From Catellatospora paridis (GTDB taxonomy: Bacteria > Actinomycetota > Actinomycetes > Mycobacteriales > Micromonosporaceae), in the NCBI RefSeq assembly GCF_009720365.1, contig NZ_ML769313.1:420591-484590 (forward strand): a stretch of 64,000 nucleotides of DNA. Reading direction: 5' to 3'. Of this stretch, positions 25,242-34,216 are shown in pieces. Numbering within the stretch: position 1 is the stretch's first letter; every line of letters begins with the position of its first letter. Made by a program: the position numbers and the translations under genes. The notes below the pieces were generated by a model. It saw only the letters and a program-made list of their open reading frames with translations. It did no database searches and had not been told where the DNA came from.

Positions 25242-26279
25242 ATGCCCGCCATCCTCGCCGCACTGGGCGCGACACCCAGCGGAGCCCGCGCCGAGCGGGT
25301 ACGCCAGTCGCCGCACTTCCGCGACGGCTCCTTCCGGAACAGCACGCCCACCCGCACCATGGTCGGTGGCGAGAGCCGCCCCAGCGTGCGTGAGTTCCTC
25401 ACCGGCGGCGAGCGCCGCCGGCCGAGCGCCCCGGTGCCGCTGGTCACCGGCGAGCCCGCGACGTCCGCCGACGGGCTGCACCTGACCTGGTACGGCCACG
25501 CCACCGTGCTGGTCGAGATCGAGGGCGCACGGGTGCTGCTCGATCCTGTGTGGAGCGACCGGTGCTCGCCGACCCCCGGCATCGGCCCGAAGCGGCTGCA
25601 CCCGATGCCCGTGGCGCTGGCAGACCTGCCGCGCCTCGACGCGATCGTCATCTCGCACGACCACTACGACCACCTCGACATGCCCACCGTGCAGGCGCTG
25701 ACCCGCAGCCAGCAGGCCCCGTTCCTGGTGCCGCTGGGCGTCGGCGCGCACCTGGAGCGCTGGGGCGTGCCCGACCACCGGATCATCGAGCTGGACTGGG
25801 AGGAGAGCGCCGACGTCGCCGGGCTGACCCTGACCGCCACCGAGGCCCGCCACTTCTCCGGCCGCACGCTGCGCCGCAACGGCACCCTGTGGAGCTCCTG
25901 GGTCATCGCCGGCGAGCAGCGCCGGGTCTTCTACACCGGCGACTCCGGCTACTTCGACGGCTACGCCGCGATCGGCGAGCGGCACGGCCCGTTCGACGCC
26001 ACGCTGATGCAGATCGGCGCGTACGACAAGGGCTGGCCCGAGATCCACATGTTCCCCGAGGAGGCCGTCGCCGCCCACCTCGACCTGCGCGGCGACCTGC
26101 TCATCCCCGTCCACTGGGCCACCTTCAACCTGGCCCTGCACCCGTGGGCCGAGCCCGTCGACCGCCTCTGGGCCGAAGCCAAGGCCCGCGACGTCAACCT
26201 CGCCGTCCCCCGCCCCGGCGAACGCGTCGACGCCACCGCCCCGCCCGCCCTCGACCCCTGGTGGCAGGCCCTGGTCTGA
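25242..26279 (+). CDS. MBL fold metallo-hydrolase (UlaG/NAPE-PLD-like)
   Basis: A 345-residue metallo-beta-lactamase fold enzyme with the metal motif SHDHYDHLD, further ligands in YTGDSGYF and PVHWATF, and the opening WYGHATVLVEIEGARVLLDP. This arrangement belongs to the UlaG/NAPE-hydrolysing phospholipase D branch, which hydrolyses phosphodiesters or lactones. It is cotranscribed with the SDR gene, suggesting a joint pathway on a lipid or lactone. Confidence 0.87.
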   Translation: MPAILAALGATPSGARAERVRQSPHFRDGSFRNSTPTRTMVGGESRPSVREFLTGGERRRPSAPVPLVTGEPATSADGLHLTWYGHATVLVEIEGARVLLDPVWSDRCSPTPGIGPKRLHPMPVALADLPRLDAIVISHDHYDHLDMPTVQALTRSQQAPFLVPLGVGAHLERWGVPDHRIIELDWEESADVAGLTLTATEARHFSGRTLRRNGTLWSSWVIAGEQRRVFYTGDSGYFDGYAAIGERHGPFDATLMQIGAYDKGWPEIHMFPEEAVAAHLDLRGDLLIPVHWATFNLALHPWAEPVDRLWAEAKARDVNLAVPRPGERVDATAPPALDPWWQALV

Positions 26280-26360
26280 AAAGCAGGGCACGCATGCCCG
26301 CTACCGCTGCGGCGCGGCCTCCCGATAGGTTCGCGGCAGGCAACGGCGGGGGAGGCAGCG

Positions 26361-27650
26361 CTGACAGCGACAGAGACGAGTCCACCTTCGCGGCCCGAGC
26401 GCAGGCGTGGCCTGTGGCCGCTTCTGGTGGCGCAGACACTGTCCGCGCTCGGGGACTCGTTCTCGTACGTCGCGATCCCGCTGCTCGTCCTGCACAGCAC
26501 CGGTTCCGTCGCGCAGATGGGCGCGGTCACCGCGCTCGGCGGCGCGGCAGCACTGGTGACCGGCGTGTTCGCCGGGGTCGTCGTCGACCGGTTCGACCGC
26601 AGGCGGCTGCTGGTCGGCTGCGACCTGGCCAGACTGCTGCTGTACGCGAGCATCCCGCTGGCCTGGCTGGCCGGTCCGCAGGCGTGGCTGCTGTACCTGG
26701 TGCTGCCGCTGGCGAGCGCCTTCGGCATGGTGTTCCGGGTGGCGCACGTGACCGTCGTGCCGGGCCTGGTGCCCGCCGAGGAGATCACCCGCGCCAACAG
26801 CCGCCTGTTCGCGGCCTCGTCCACGGCATACCTGGTCGGCCCGGCCCTGGCCGGTCTGCTCTCCGGCCGGTTCGGCCCGACGGTGGCGATCGCGGTCGAC
26901 GCGGCGACCTTCGCCGTGTCCGCGGCGGTGCTGGTCCTGCTGCGGCTGCGGCCGACCGGTGCGCCCGCGCGCCCGGCCGACGGTGAACGGCCGATCGACG
27001 TGCTGCTCGCCGGGGCACGGTTCATCGTGCGGCATCCGGTCCTGCGGCCGGTGACGGTGCTGCTGACCGTGCTGAGCAGCCTCACCTTCGGCCTCACCGA
27101 TGTGGTGATCTACCGGCTGAAACACGACCTCGGCCAGAGCGACGGCACCGTCGGCTACGTGCTGGCGGTCGGCATCGTGGGCACGCTGCTGGGTTCGGTC
27201 GCGGCGGCGCGGCTGCGGCGGCGGTACGGCTTCGCGCCGACGTGGACCGGGGCCTGGGCCCTGTGCGGCGTCGCCATGGCCGGCATCGGGCTGGCCGGAC
27301 GGGTTCCGCTGGTGGCCGCCGCGGCCACCGCCGTGCTCGGCTGCACCGCCGTGGCGGGCATCGTGTCGATGTCACTGCGCCAGGAGGTGACCCCGGCCCC
27401 GCTGCTCGGCCGGGTCACCTCGGCGTTCTGGACCCTGCACTCGGCCCTGACCCCGCTGGGCGCGGCAGCGCTGACCGCGGCGGCCGCCGGGTACGGCTCG
27501 TCGGCGACCCTGATCGGGGCGGGCGTGGTGTGCACGGCGACCGCCGCGACCGCGCTGTGCACGCCCCTGTTCCGCACCTCGGCGCAGACAGACCGCGGAG
27601 CTGCCGTGCCGGATGCCCTGCCCGAGCCCGGAGACGCCAGCGCTGCATGA
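26361..27650 (+). CDS. MFS transporter, probable CTG start
   Basis: A 429-residue, roughly 12-helix transporter of the EntS/TMS5-like MFS group, with GVVVDRFDRRRLLVG as the loop after helix 2. The first GTG (26427) would cut off the positively charged N-terminus and the start of helix 1. Upstream in frame there is no ATG, GTG or TTG, but a CTG at 26361 has GGGGGAGG just 5 nt before it and gives a natural LTATETSPPSRPERRRG leader. CTG is therefore the best start. A drug or metabolite efflux role is likely. Confidence 0.82.
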   Translation: MTATETSPPSRPERRRGLWPLLVAQTLSALGDSFSYVAIPLLVLHSTGSVAQMGAVTALGGAAALVTGVFAGVVVDRFDRRRLLVGCDLARLLLYASIPLAWLAGPQAWLLYLVLPLASAFGMVFRVAHVTVVPGLVPAEEITRANSRLFAASSTAYLVGPALAGLLSGRFGPTVAIAVDAATFAVSAAVLVLLRLRPTGAPARPADGERPIDVLLAGARFIVRHPVLRPVTVLLTVLSSLTFGLTDVVIYRLKHDLGQSDGTVGYVLAVGIVGTLLGSVAAARLRRRYGFAPTWTGAWALCGVAMAGIGLAGRVPLVAAAATAVLGCTAVAGIVSMSLRQEVTPAPLLGRVTSAFWTLHSALTPLGAAALTAAAAGYGSSATLIGAGVVCTATAATALCTPLFRTSAQTDRGAAVPDALPEPGDASAA

Positions 27651-27716
27651 ACATCCAGCGGTAGCCCTCGTGGTCCTCCGCGCGGTGGAGCCGCCGGTCG
27701 CGTCCCGGCGGACAGG
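27620..27716 (-). pseudogene. Possible 3' relic of a VOC (PhnB-like) gene
   Basis: On the minus strand, codons read LHRAEDHEGYRWMFMQRW. The pattern EDxEGxRWxF is the usual C-terminal strand of PhnB-like VOC proteins. No start or N-terminal half is present, and the stretch overlaps the end of the MFS gene, so this would be a truncated remnant. Confidence 0.3.
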
Positions 27717-28838
27717 TCACCGCGCACCGGTGCGCAGCTGCGGGAACGCCTTCCGTGCATCCGCGAGCAGCGCCCGGTAGCCGTCGCCGTGCGTGACGGC
27801 CGCGGCGAACAGGGCGTCCAGCGCAGCCTGCAGCGAGTCCGGCTCCATCGCGCCGAGCAGTGCCGGGACGGCCATGTGCTGCTGTGACACGTGCTCGTGC
27901 CGACCGTCGTACGAGCGCACCGTGGTGATCGGCATCCCGTTCAAGCGCGGCCACAGCGCGAGCGGATCATCGAACGGCGGTGGGAGCGGTCGGCCGTCCC
28001 GCAGCGCCGCCAGCGCCGGGACCACCCATGGCAGCTCGGACAGACCGGCCGTCGCATACGCCTTCTCGGCCGCCCATCGGGCCACCGCCCGCTGCGTCCG
28101 AGTGTCGGCCTCGGCCACGGCGAACACCAGTTCCAGGTCGAGCTTTTCCATGCCGAGCACATTGCCCTGTACCCGGCGGAGCCGGTCGTTGGGCACCCGA
28201 TCACCCCAACGGCGGCGGTCGGCGGCGGCTCTCCGATCCGCCTGTCGGCGCTCCTGCTCCAGTCGTTCCAGGCGTGCCTTTTCGGCGAGTTCGTCGGGTG
28301 TGGGCGGCGGCGGAAGCGACCGCGCGTGCTCATGCCAGTACGCGGCTTGAGCTGTCGTTTCCCGAAGCACCCGGTCGGCGGCAGGCGGCGCCGGCCAGAA
28401 CTGCAGCAGGTAGCTGTCGTGTGGCGGTTCACCGTCTTGGGGCATGCCGCCCTGCTGCCCCTGTGCCATCCCGCGCCCGCAGTATCGGACCCGGTAGTCG
28501 CCATCCGGGAGGTGGAGTGGATACCACCCCGCGCCGCCCCACTCGGCGAGCCCCAGCTCCGTGCCGTCGGTTCTGAACGACGCCTCGACGGCGTCCTCCC
28601 ACGACTCGTCCGGAGGCGGCGGCTCGCGGCGGTGCAGCGCGACAGTGAAGCCGACGCGGCCGGTGTGCGTGCCGGTCATCAGGAAAAGTGTTCCGGGAAT
28701 GGCTGCCCCACACAGGCCGTTGACCTGCCCGCGGAACGAGTGGGACAGGTCGCCGTCAAGCCGGGCGTTGCGGCTCTCCACGTAGATCTGCCCGTAGCAG
28801 ACATGCACTTCCTGATGCAGCTGCACGTCGGCAGGCAT
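27717..28838 (-). CDS. Hypothetical protein
   Basis: A 373-residue soluble protein with no domain that I recognise. The first half (HQEVHVCYGQIYVESRNA, then LHLPDGDYRVRYCGRG) looks like a beta-rich sandwich often seen in short actinobacterial hypotheticals. A charged coiled-coil stretch (ARLERLEQERRQADRRAAAD near residue 195) follows, then a helical C-terminus. The ATG at 28838 has GAGGAGGG upstream. It converges on the MFS gene. Confidence 0.68.
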   Translation of the reverse strand: MPADVQLHQEVHVCYGQIYVESRNARLDGDLSHSFRGQVNGLCGAAIPGTLFLMTGTHTGRVGFTVALHRREPPPPDESWEDAVEASFRTDGTELGLAEWGGAGWYPLHLPDGDYRVRYCGRGMAQGQQGGMPQDGEPPHDSYLLQFWPAPPAADRVLRETTAQAAYWHEHARSLPPPPTPDELAEKARLERLEQERRQADRRAAADRRRWGDRVPNDRLRRVQGNVLGMEKLDLELVFAVAEADTRTQRAVARWAAEKAYATAGLSELPWVVPALAALRDGRPLPPPFDDPLALWPRLNGMPITTVRSYDGRHEHVSQQHMAVPALLGAMEPDSLQAALDALFAAAVTHGDGYRALLADARKAFPQLRTGAR

Positions 28839-28891
28839 CGGCCCTCCTCGCCATCGACGACCGGCTGTGCGCGACAGTCTGCCACCGCAGT

Positions 28892-29088
28892 GTGACAACG
28901 GTGAATGTCGCGGTTCCCCAGCGTATGGTCTCCGCCGATGTGGACAGCTCGTCGTCGCCGATCTGCTCGGGCAGCACGACGGGCAGGTACAGGGCGCAGG
29001 AGAGCCGCTGCGGGCTCCGGCGTGGGACCGCGCACTGCGGGCCTCGTCGGCACAGTCCGGCGCCAAGCGGCTGCCCAGAATCAAGTAG
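28892..29088 (+). pseudogene. Possible frameshifted small gene
   Basis: A GTG-started frame reads VNVAVPQRMVSADVD, then a frame one base away continues QLVVADLLGQHDGQVQGAG and so on to SGAKRLPRIK with a stop at 29086. The second segment has strongly G/C third positions, like true coding sequence. The combined length is one base short of 66 codons. Weak evidence; family unknown. Confidence 0.3.
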
Positions 29089-29125
29089 CTGGCGGCCGTC
29101 GCGGTACCGCCCTTACTCTCCAGCA

Positions 29126-29620
29126 GTGAACAGCGCCGACAGCCTAGCTGAGACCCCCGCCGGATCCGCGACCGAGCGGAGGGTCGGTACGCCGGAGCGG
29201 GAGGCCGCACGTACGGCCCTCGAGGAGCATCTCGCCGCCGAGCGGTTGGACGAAGCCGAGTACGAGGAGCGCTGCGCTGCGTGCGAGGTGGCGCGTACCG
29301 AGTCTGAACTGCTACGGGTCTTCGCCGACCTTCCCCTGCCCCATCCCGACCTCCGGCCGCAGAACCCGCCTGCACATGTCGCCGACGAGGACGTCACGGT
29401 GCTCGGCTGGACGATCGGCATCGCATTGGGATTCGGGCTGCCGGTGGCGGTCGTCCTCGGGTTCACCTATGGCGCCTGGTGGAGCTTGGCCGTGCCGGTC
29501 GCAGTCAGCGTCGTGCTGCTGTACATCGAACACCTGCTTACCCGCGGACGGGACCAGGAACAATCGGTATGCCCACCTGATGCCGGTCCGTCAGGGACGT
29601 GCCCGCCTCGCGATCGATGA
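29126..29620 (+). CDS. DUF1707 domain-containing membrane protein
   Basis: A 164-residue protein. Residues about 20-72 form a DUF1707 (SHOCT-like) domain (REAARTALEEHLAAERLDEA, then EYEERCAAC). Two transmembrane helices follow at about 90-135, then a short polar tail. DUF1707 proteins are widespread in actinobacteria, often near envelope-stress genes, with no fixed function. The GTG start has no good ribosome site; TTACTC lies about 12 nt upstream, so it may be leaderless. Confidence 0.8.
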   Translation: MNSADSLAETPAGSATERRVGTPEREAARTALEEHLAAERLDEAEYEERCAACEVARTESELLRVFADLPLPHPDLRPQNPPAHVADEDVTVLGWTIGIALGFGLPVAVVLGFTYGAWWSLAVPVAVSVVLLYIEHLLTRGRDQEQSVCPPDAGPSGTCPPRDR

Positions 29621-29683
29621 CCGCTCTCCGGGTTGCGCATGCACCGAACTTCCGTGCCCGAATTTCCGAGCCGTAGCGGTCGT

Positions 29684-29735
29684 CGTGACGCAGCAGGTCC
29701 ACGGCTCGAGCGCGCCGGGGACCTGCTGCGTCACG
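29684..29735. terminator. Large bidirectional hairpin
   Basis: A perfect 17-bp inverted repeat with arms CGTGACGCAGCAGGTCC (29684-29700) and its complement (29719-29735) around an 18-nt loop that holds a further CGGC/GCCG pair. It lies between the convergent DUF1707 and CHAP genes. Confidence 0.75.
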
Positions 29736-29775
29736 GTTCGGGCCCGGGTACTCCGCGAGAGTCACCCGGAGAGGA

Positions 29776-30618
29776 TCACTTGAAGCGGACGAACTGGGAG
29801 AACTGGCTGTTGGCCGTACCCACCGACACGGTGCGATGGCTGTAGGCCGACCCGCCGTTGTAGTTGTACTCGTCGACCTCGAACGTGCCATTGGTGTTCA
29901 CCTTGGTCACGAACGCGACGTGGCCGAAGGTGCCGCCGAGGCGGACCGCCACGTCACCGGCCTTCGGGCTGCCGTACACCGGGATTCCTGCGCTGCGGGC
30001 CGCGTTGGCCCAGTTGTTCGCGTTGCCCCAATGCACGCCGTCGTAGTAGTTGTGGAAGGCGATGTCCAGCCGGCTTCGCACCGCCCAGGCCGCGAAGCTC
30101 GTGCACTGACCCTTGTAGAAGTTCCACGGGTCGACACCGGTGGTCTGCCCGCGGTAGGGGTAGTCGTCCTTCGCGGGGTAGCTGCCGCCGCCACCGGTCG
30201 GGGCGGGCTGGTGCGAGGCGTTGTTGTTCTTCAGCGTGGCGTTCAGGTTGACCTTCGCGCCCGACGCGATGTCCTGCGTCGCGCCGCCGAAGTCGCTGTT
30301 GTAGTACACGCGGATCGTGGAGCCCGTGCGGTTCCACGCCGACGCCGCGTTGTTCTTGACGCACAAGCCCTGGCCGTTGCCGGCACTCTTGAACTCGTAG
30401 CACGACGGTTGGGTGGCCCCGTAGTCGGCCAGCGACGAGCCATGGTCGGAGACCGACCCGGCGAAGTCGCTGTTGTAGTAGTAGCAGAACTCGCCGCTGT
30501 CGCAGACACCGTCGCGTGATGCCGCCTGGGCCGGCGCCGCGGCGGCGCCGACGCCGACCACGGCGATCGCGACGGATACGCCGATGGCGCGCAGCACGCG
30601 CCCGACTCTCCTTGACAT
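29776..30618 (-). CDS. Secreted protein: peptidase inhibitor I36 domain fused to CHAP amidase
   Basis: A 280-residue exported protein. The signal peptide ends near residue 33 (AAAPAQA). Residues 38-135 match the I36 (SMPI-like) inhibitor fold with repeated YYNSDFxG strands and paired Cys. A Gly-rich linker leads to a CHAP domain (about 150-280) with catalytic Cys172 in KGQCTSFAAW and His233 in FGHVAFVTKV. CHAP enzymes cut peptidoglycan amide bonds, so this is a cell-wall hydrolase whose partner domain may bind wall or block proteases. GGGGAGGG precedes the ATG. It ends at a large hairpin. Confidence 0.87.
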   Translation of the reverse strand: MSRRVGRVLRAIGVSVAIAVVGVGAAAAPAQAASRDGVCDSGEFCYYYNSDFAGSVSDHGSSLADYGATQPSCYEFKSAGNGQGLCVKNNAASAWNRTGSTIRVYYNSDFGGATQDIASGAKVNLNATLKNNNASHQPAPTGGGGSYPAKDDYPYRGQTTGVDPWNFYKGQCTSFAAWAVRSRLDIAFHNYYDGVHWGNANNWANAARSAGIPVYGSPKAGDVAVRLGGTFGHVAFVTKVNTNGTFEVDEYNYNGGSAYSHRTVSVGTANSQFSQFVRFK

Positions 30619-30846
30619 GGATTCCCTCCCCGAGGATGGAGCTGATGTGCACGGTGAGGCGAATCTACGAAGGCGACTTACACATTTTGTACATTCTGGC
30701 TACAGCCGAGGGCCGTGCCAGGGCGGAACCCACCTGATGCCGGGCAGCCAGGACCGTACCCACCGCGCGATCGACGATCTGTCCGGCGGGGACGGTCCTG
30801 ACGGCACCGCGACGGCCTAATTACCACGATCGGGCCGAAAGGGATT

Positions 30847-33126
30847 TCACCTGACGTAGATGTTGGGAGAGGGCGGGGTGCTCATGCCGTCGCCGAGGAA
30901 GAAGCTCGGGTGGGGCGGCTGGTTGTAGGCCGTGTTCTGCCAGGCGATGGCGACCCGGTACATCGGGTCGTGCATCAGCGTGTGGATGCGCCGGTCGGTG
31001 GTGTTGGTCGTGGCGTAGATGCGCAGCGCGGTGTTGTCGCTGGTACGCCAGATGACCTCCTCGCGCCAGTCGCCGAACAGGTCGGCCGACAGGGCGGGCG
31101 TGGACTTGGTGCCGTTGTTGGAGGCGACGTTGCTGCCGGTGAGCAGGCGGGTGTCGCCGCTGGTGCCGTACTTGTCGATGTGCGTGCCGTCGAGCAGTTC
31201 GCGCACCGGGTCGCCGTCCCACCAGACCAGGAAGTTGATCGAGCTGGGTTCCCGGCCGAGGGACGCGCCGTTGGCGGTGTTGCGCAGGGTGGTGTCGCTG
31301 GCCGACCAGGCTTCGGCGCCGGGGCTGCCGGCCCAGATGTCGCCCGCGACGCCGCGGCCGTTGTCCGCGCCGGTTGCGGTGCTCCACAGGATCTGGCCGG
31401 TGCGCGCGTCGGCCAGCCACGAGCCGGGCTGGCTGGTGGACTCGCTGACCTTGAACACTTCGAGGCCGGCGCGGCTCGGGACCAGGTCGCCGACGTGCAT
31501 GGCGTCGCCGTGGCCGCGGCCGGTGTTCCACAGCGGCGTGCCGTTGTCGTTGATGGTCATCGCGCCGAAGATGATCTCGTCGCGGCCGTCGGCGTCGACG
31601 TCGCCGATGGACAGCTGGTGGTTGCCCTGCCCGGCGTACTGGCTGCCGGCGCTGTTGGAGTCGAACGTCCAGCGCCGGGTCAGCGAGCCGTTGCGGAAGT
31701 CCCAGGCCACGATGACGGTGCGGGTGTAGTAACCGCGCGACATGATCAGCGACGGGCGGACGCCGTCGAGGTAGGCCGTGCCGGCCAGGAAGCGGTCGAC
31801 CCGGTTGCCGTAGTTGTCGCCCCAGGACGACACGGTGCCCCGCGCCGGCTCGTAACTGACGGTGGACAGGGCCGCGCCGTTCAGGCCGTTGAACATGGTG
31901 AGGTATTCGGGCCCGGCCAGCACGTAGCCGTCGGCGTTGCGGTGGTCGGCGCTAGCGTTGCCGATCACGGTGCCGACGCCGTCGCGGGTCGCGTCGGCGG
32001 TTTTCATGGCGACCTCTGCGCGGCCGTCGCCGTCGTAGTCGTACACCTGGAACTGGGTGTAGTGGGCTCCGGCGCGGATGTTGCGGCCCAGGTCGATGCG
32101 CCACATGCGGGTCCCGTTGAGCCGGTATGCGTCGACGTAGACGTTGCCGGTCACGCCTGCCTGAGAGTTGTCCTTGGCGTTGTCGGGGTCCCACTTGAGC
32201 ACGATCTCGTACTGGCCGTCGCCGTCGAGGTCGCCTACGGAGGCGTCGTTGGCCGAGTAGCCGCTCGCCGGTGCGGAGATCGGCACGTCGAGGTAGTTGC
32301 CGCCGGCGAAGCGCAGCGACGCCGGTGAGGCGGCCTGCTCGGTGCCGTTGACGACGGCGCGCACCGTGTACGACGCGTCGGCGGCGGCCCCACTGTCCAG
32401 GTAGTTCGTCGAGTTCGTGATCGGCGAGGCGTTCACCTTCGTGCCGCCGCGGTAGACGTTGAAGCCGGTGCTGTAGGACTCGGTGCCGAGCAGCCGCCAG
32501 GAGACCAGATTGGCGCTGCCGGAGCGGACGCTGACCAGGCCCCGGTTGAGGTCTTCCATCTGCTTGGCCCCGGACGGCGGCGGGCCGGACGGTGACGGGC
32601 TGGGCGAGGCGGGCGCCGACGGCGACACCGACGGCGACACCGACGGGGAGGCCGACGGCCGCGGGGACGCCGACGCGGAAGGCGACGGCGCGGCCGAGGT
32701 CGGCGCGGGCGCTCCGGTGCAGGTGGTGCCGTTGAGCGCGAAGCTCGCCGGGGCCGGGTTCGACGCGTTGTTCCACGAGGCGTTGAAGCCGAACGCGGTG
32801 CTCGCGTTGGTGGCGATGGGCGCGTTGTAGCCGGCGTCGGTGACCGAGACATTCGTGCCGGACTGGGTGAAGCTGCCGTTCCAGAGCTGCGTGACGGTCT
32901 GCCCGGCGGTGAAGGCCCAGGTCAGGGTCCAGCCGTTGACGGGGTCGCCGAGGTTGGTGACGGTGACGTTGGCGCCGAAGCCGCCGCCCCACTGGTTGGT
33001 GACGGCGTAGTCGACGCGGCAGCCGGCGGCCGCCTGGGCGCTGACCGCGGTCACGACGCCCGCGGTCAGGACGGTGACGGTGGCGGCGGTGAGCACCGCG
33101 AGCCGCCGTCGGGTACGTGTGGGCAT
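30847..33126 (-). CDS. Secreted rhamnogalacturonan lyase (PL11) with N-terminal CBM2
   Basis: A 759-residue exported enzyme. A signal peptide (to about residue 33) leads to a CBM2 cellulose-binding domain (about 35-138, with Cys36 and Cys138 likely bridged and exposed Trp residues). A Ser/Pro linker (about 145-188) and a PL11 lyase domain follow. The lyase shows repeated calcium-propeller motifs (GDLDGDGQYEIVLKWD, YDYDGDGRAEVAMKT, IGDVDADGRDEIIFG). PL11 enzymes cleave rhamnogalacturonan I by beta-elimination. The CBM2 anchors the enzyme to cellulose in plant walls. The ATG at 33126 follows GGGAGAGG. Confidence 0.93.
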   Translation of the reverse strand: MPTRTRRRLAVLTAATVTVLTAGVVTAVSAQAAAGCRVDYAVTNQWGGGFGANVTVTNLGDPVNGWTLTWAFTAGQTVTQLWNGSFTQSGTNVSVTDAGYNAPIATNASTAFGFNASWNNASNPAPASFALNGTTCTGAPAPTSAAPSPSASASPRPSASPSVSPSVSPSAPASPSPSPSGPPPSGAKQMEDLNRGLVSVRSGSANLVSWRLLGTESYSTGFNVYRGGTKVNASPITNSTNYLDSGAAADASYTVRAVVNGTEQAASPASLRFAGGNYLDVPISAPASGYSANDASVGDLDGDGQYEIVLKWDPDNAKDNSQAGVTGNVYVDAYRLNGTRMWRIDLGRNIRAGAHYTQFQVYDYDGDGRAEVAMKTADATRDGVGTVIGNASADHRNADGYVLAGPEYLTMFNGLNGAALSTVSYEPARGTVSSWGDNYGNRVDRFLAGTAYLDGVRPSLIMSRGYYTRTVIVAWDFRNGSLTRRWTFDSNSAGSQYAGQGNHQLSIGDVDADGRDEIIFGAMTINDNGTPLWNTGRGHGDAMHVGDLVPSRAGLEVFKVSESTSQPGSWLADARTGQILWSTATGADNGRGVAGDIWAGSPGAEAWSASDTTLRNTANGASLGREPSSINFLVWWDGDPVRELLDGTHIDKYGTSGDTRLLTGSNVASNNGTKSTPALSADLFGDWREEVIWRTSDNTALRIYATTNTTDRRIHTLMHDPMYRVAIAWQNTAYNQPPHPSFFLGDGMSTPPSPNIYVR

Positions 33127-33449
33127 ATGCCTCTCCCGAGGGATGGGTGTGGACCGGGCAGACGCCCGGCACGGTGATCGGGGGACGGACATTCAGGGCG
33201 GGTGCCGGCGGGGTCACGGGTCCGTCGCGGGCGCGCGGTGTGTCGCGGCCCGATGCGGTGGTTGACGGAGTCGACGCCTGACCGGCGTTTGCTCGGATGC
33301 ATGCCCGGTGCATCCGTTTCGCCCTTTGGGCGGTAGCGTGCCCTGCTCCCGGCAGAGATGTTAGACCTGTCGATGGATGGCCACAAGCGGAGCCGACCCC
33401 GGCGCGCGTGCGGAAATGCGCTCCGGCCTGCGTTCGCAGGCGCCCTTCC
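33127..33449. other. Upstream region of the PL11 gene; no gene
   Basis: 323 bp without a convincing gene. It holds an 8-bp inverted repeat CGGATGCA/TGCATCCG (33294-33301 and 33309-33316, 7-nt centre) that could be an operator for the lyase, and a short GCCTGC/GCAGGC hairpin (33426-33441) just after the ABC permease stop. Confidence 0.45.
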
Positions 33450-34208
33450 TTACGGGAGTAGTAGGCGGGAGAGGCGGCGGGTGGCCAGCCAGGAGCCGAG
33501 GGCGGCCATGGCGAGCAGGTAGCCGACGGCGACGAGCATGCCTGGGTGGAGCCGGCCGGTGGTGATGCCGCGCAGGAGTTCGATGCTCTGGTAGAGGGGC
33601 AGCGCGGCGACCACGGGTCGCAGCGCGGCGGGGTAGACCGACAGCGGGTAGAACGTGGTCGCGAACAGGAACATCGGCAGCATGACCAGTTGCAGGTACT
33701 GCTGGTGGTGGAACTCGCGGATCACGGTGATCGCGGCCATGCCGGCGGCGGAGAAGGCGTACGCGATCAGCACGCAGGCGGGCAGCGCGAGCAGTGCCCA
33801 CCATGAGTGGACCATCCCGAACGCGGCGATCACGACGAGGAAGCAGGCCGCGGACAGGGTGCTGCGCAGCACCGACGCGGCGATCTCGCCGTACGCGATG
33901 TCGCGCACGGTCAGCGGCGTCGTGATGATCGCGTCGTAGAACTTCTCGAAGCGCAGCCGCCACCAGACCGCCCCGGTGGTCTCCGCGATGGCACTGTTCA
34001 TGGCGGACGTGGCCAGCAGCGCGGGGGCGACGAACGCCGCATAGGCCACCGCGCCGCCGTCGCCGTCGATGAGCTGTCCGATGCCGACGCCGATGGACAT
34101 CAGGTAGAGGAACGGTTCGAACACGCCGTTGACGGCGAGGTTCCACGGCCGGCCCTTGCGCAGCACCCACAGGTGCCGCAGGACGATCACGTGCGCGGCG
34201 GGCATCAT
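33450..34208 (-). CDS. ABC-2 type exporter permease
   Basis: A 252-residue inner-membrane protein with six predicted helices and the ABC-2 family signature region near the C-terminus (MLPMFLFATTFYPLSVYP). Last gene of a three-gene exporter operon, 8 bp after the other permease. Such NodJ/DrrB-like pairs export drugs, lipids or polysaccharides. AAGGGGACC precedes the start. Confidence 0.9.
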   Translation of the reverse strand: MMPAAHVIVLRHLWVLRKGRPWNLAVNGVFEPFLYLMSIGVGIGQLIDGDGGAVAYAAFVAPALLATSAMNSAIAETTGAVWWRLRFEKFYDAIITTPLTVRDIAYGEIAASVLRSTLSAACFLVVIAAFGMVHSWWALLALPACVLIAYAFSAAGMAAITVIREFHHQQYLQLVMLPMFLFATTFYPLSVYPAALRPVVAALPLYQSIELLRGITTGRLHPGMLVAVGYLLAMAALGSWLATRRLSRLLLP

Positions 34209-34216
34209 GGTCCCCT

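Noticed and set aside
30619-30846. Possible c-di-AMP (ydaO-type) riboswitch before the secreted CHAP gene
   Set aside because: Such elements often precede wall hydrolases in actinobacteria, but I could not find the conserved core or supporting stems.
32565-32700. Repeated Ser/Pro codons in the PL11 gene as a DNA repeat of interest
   Set aside because: This is an ordinary Ser/Pro linker between CBM2 and the lyase domain.
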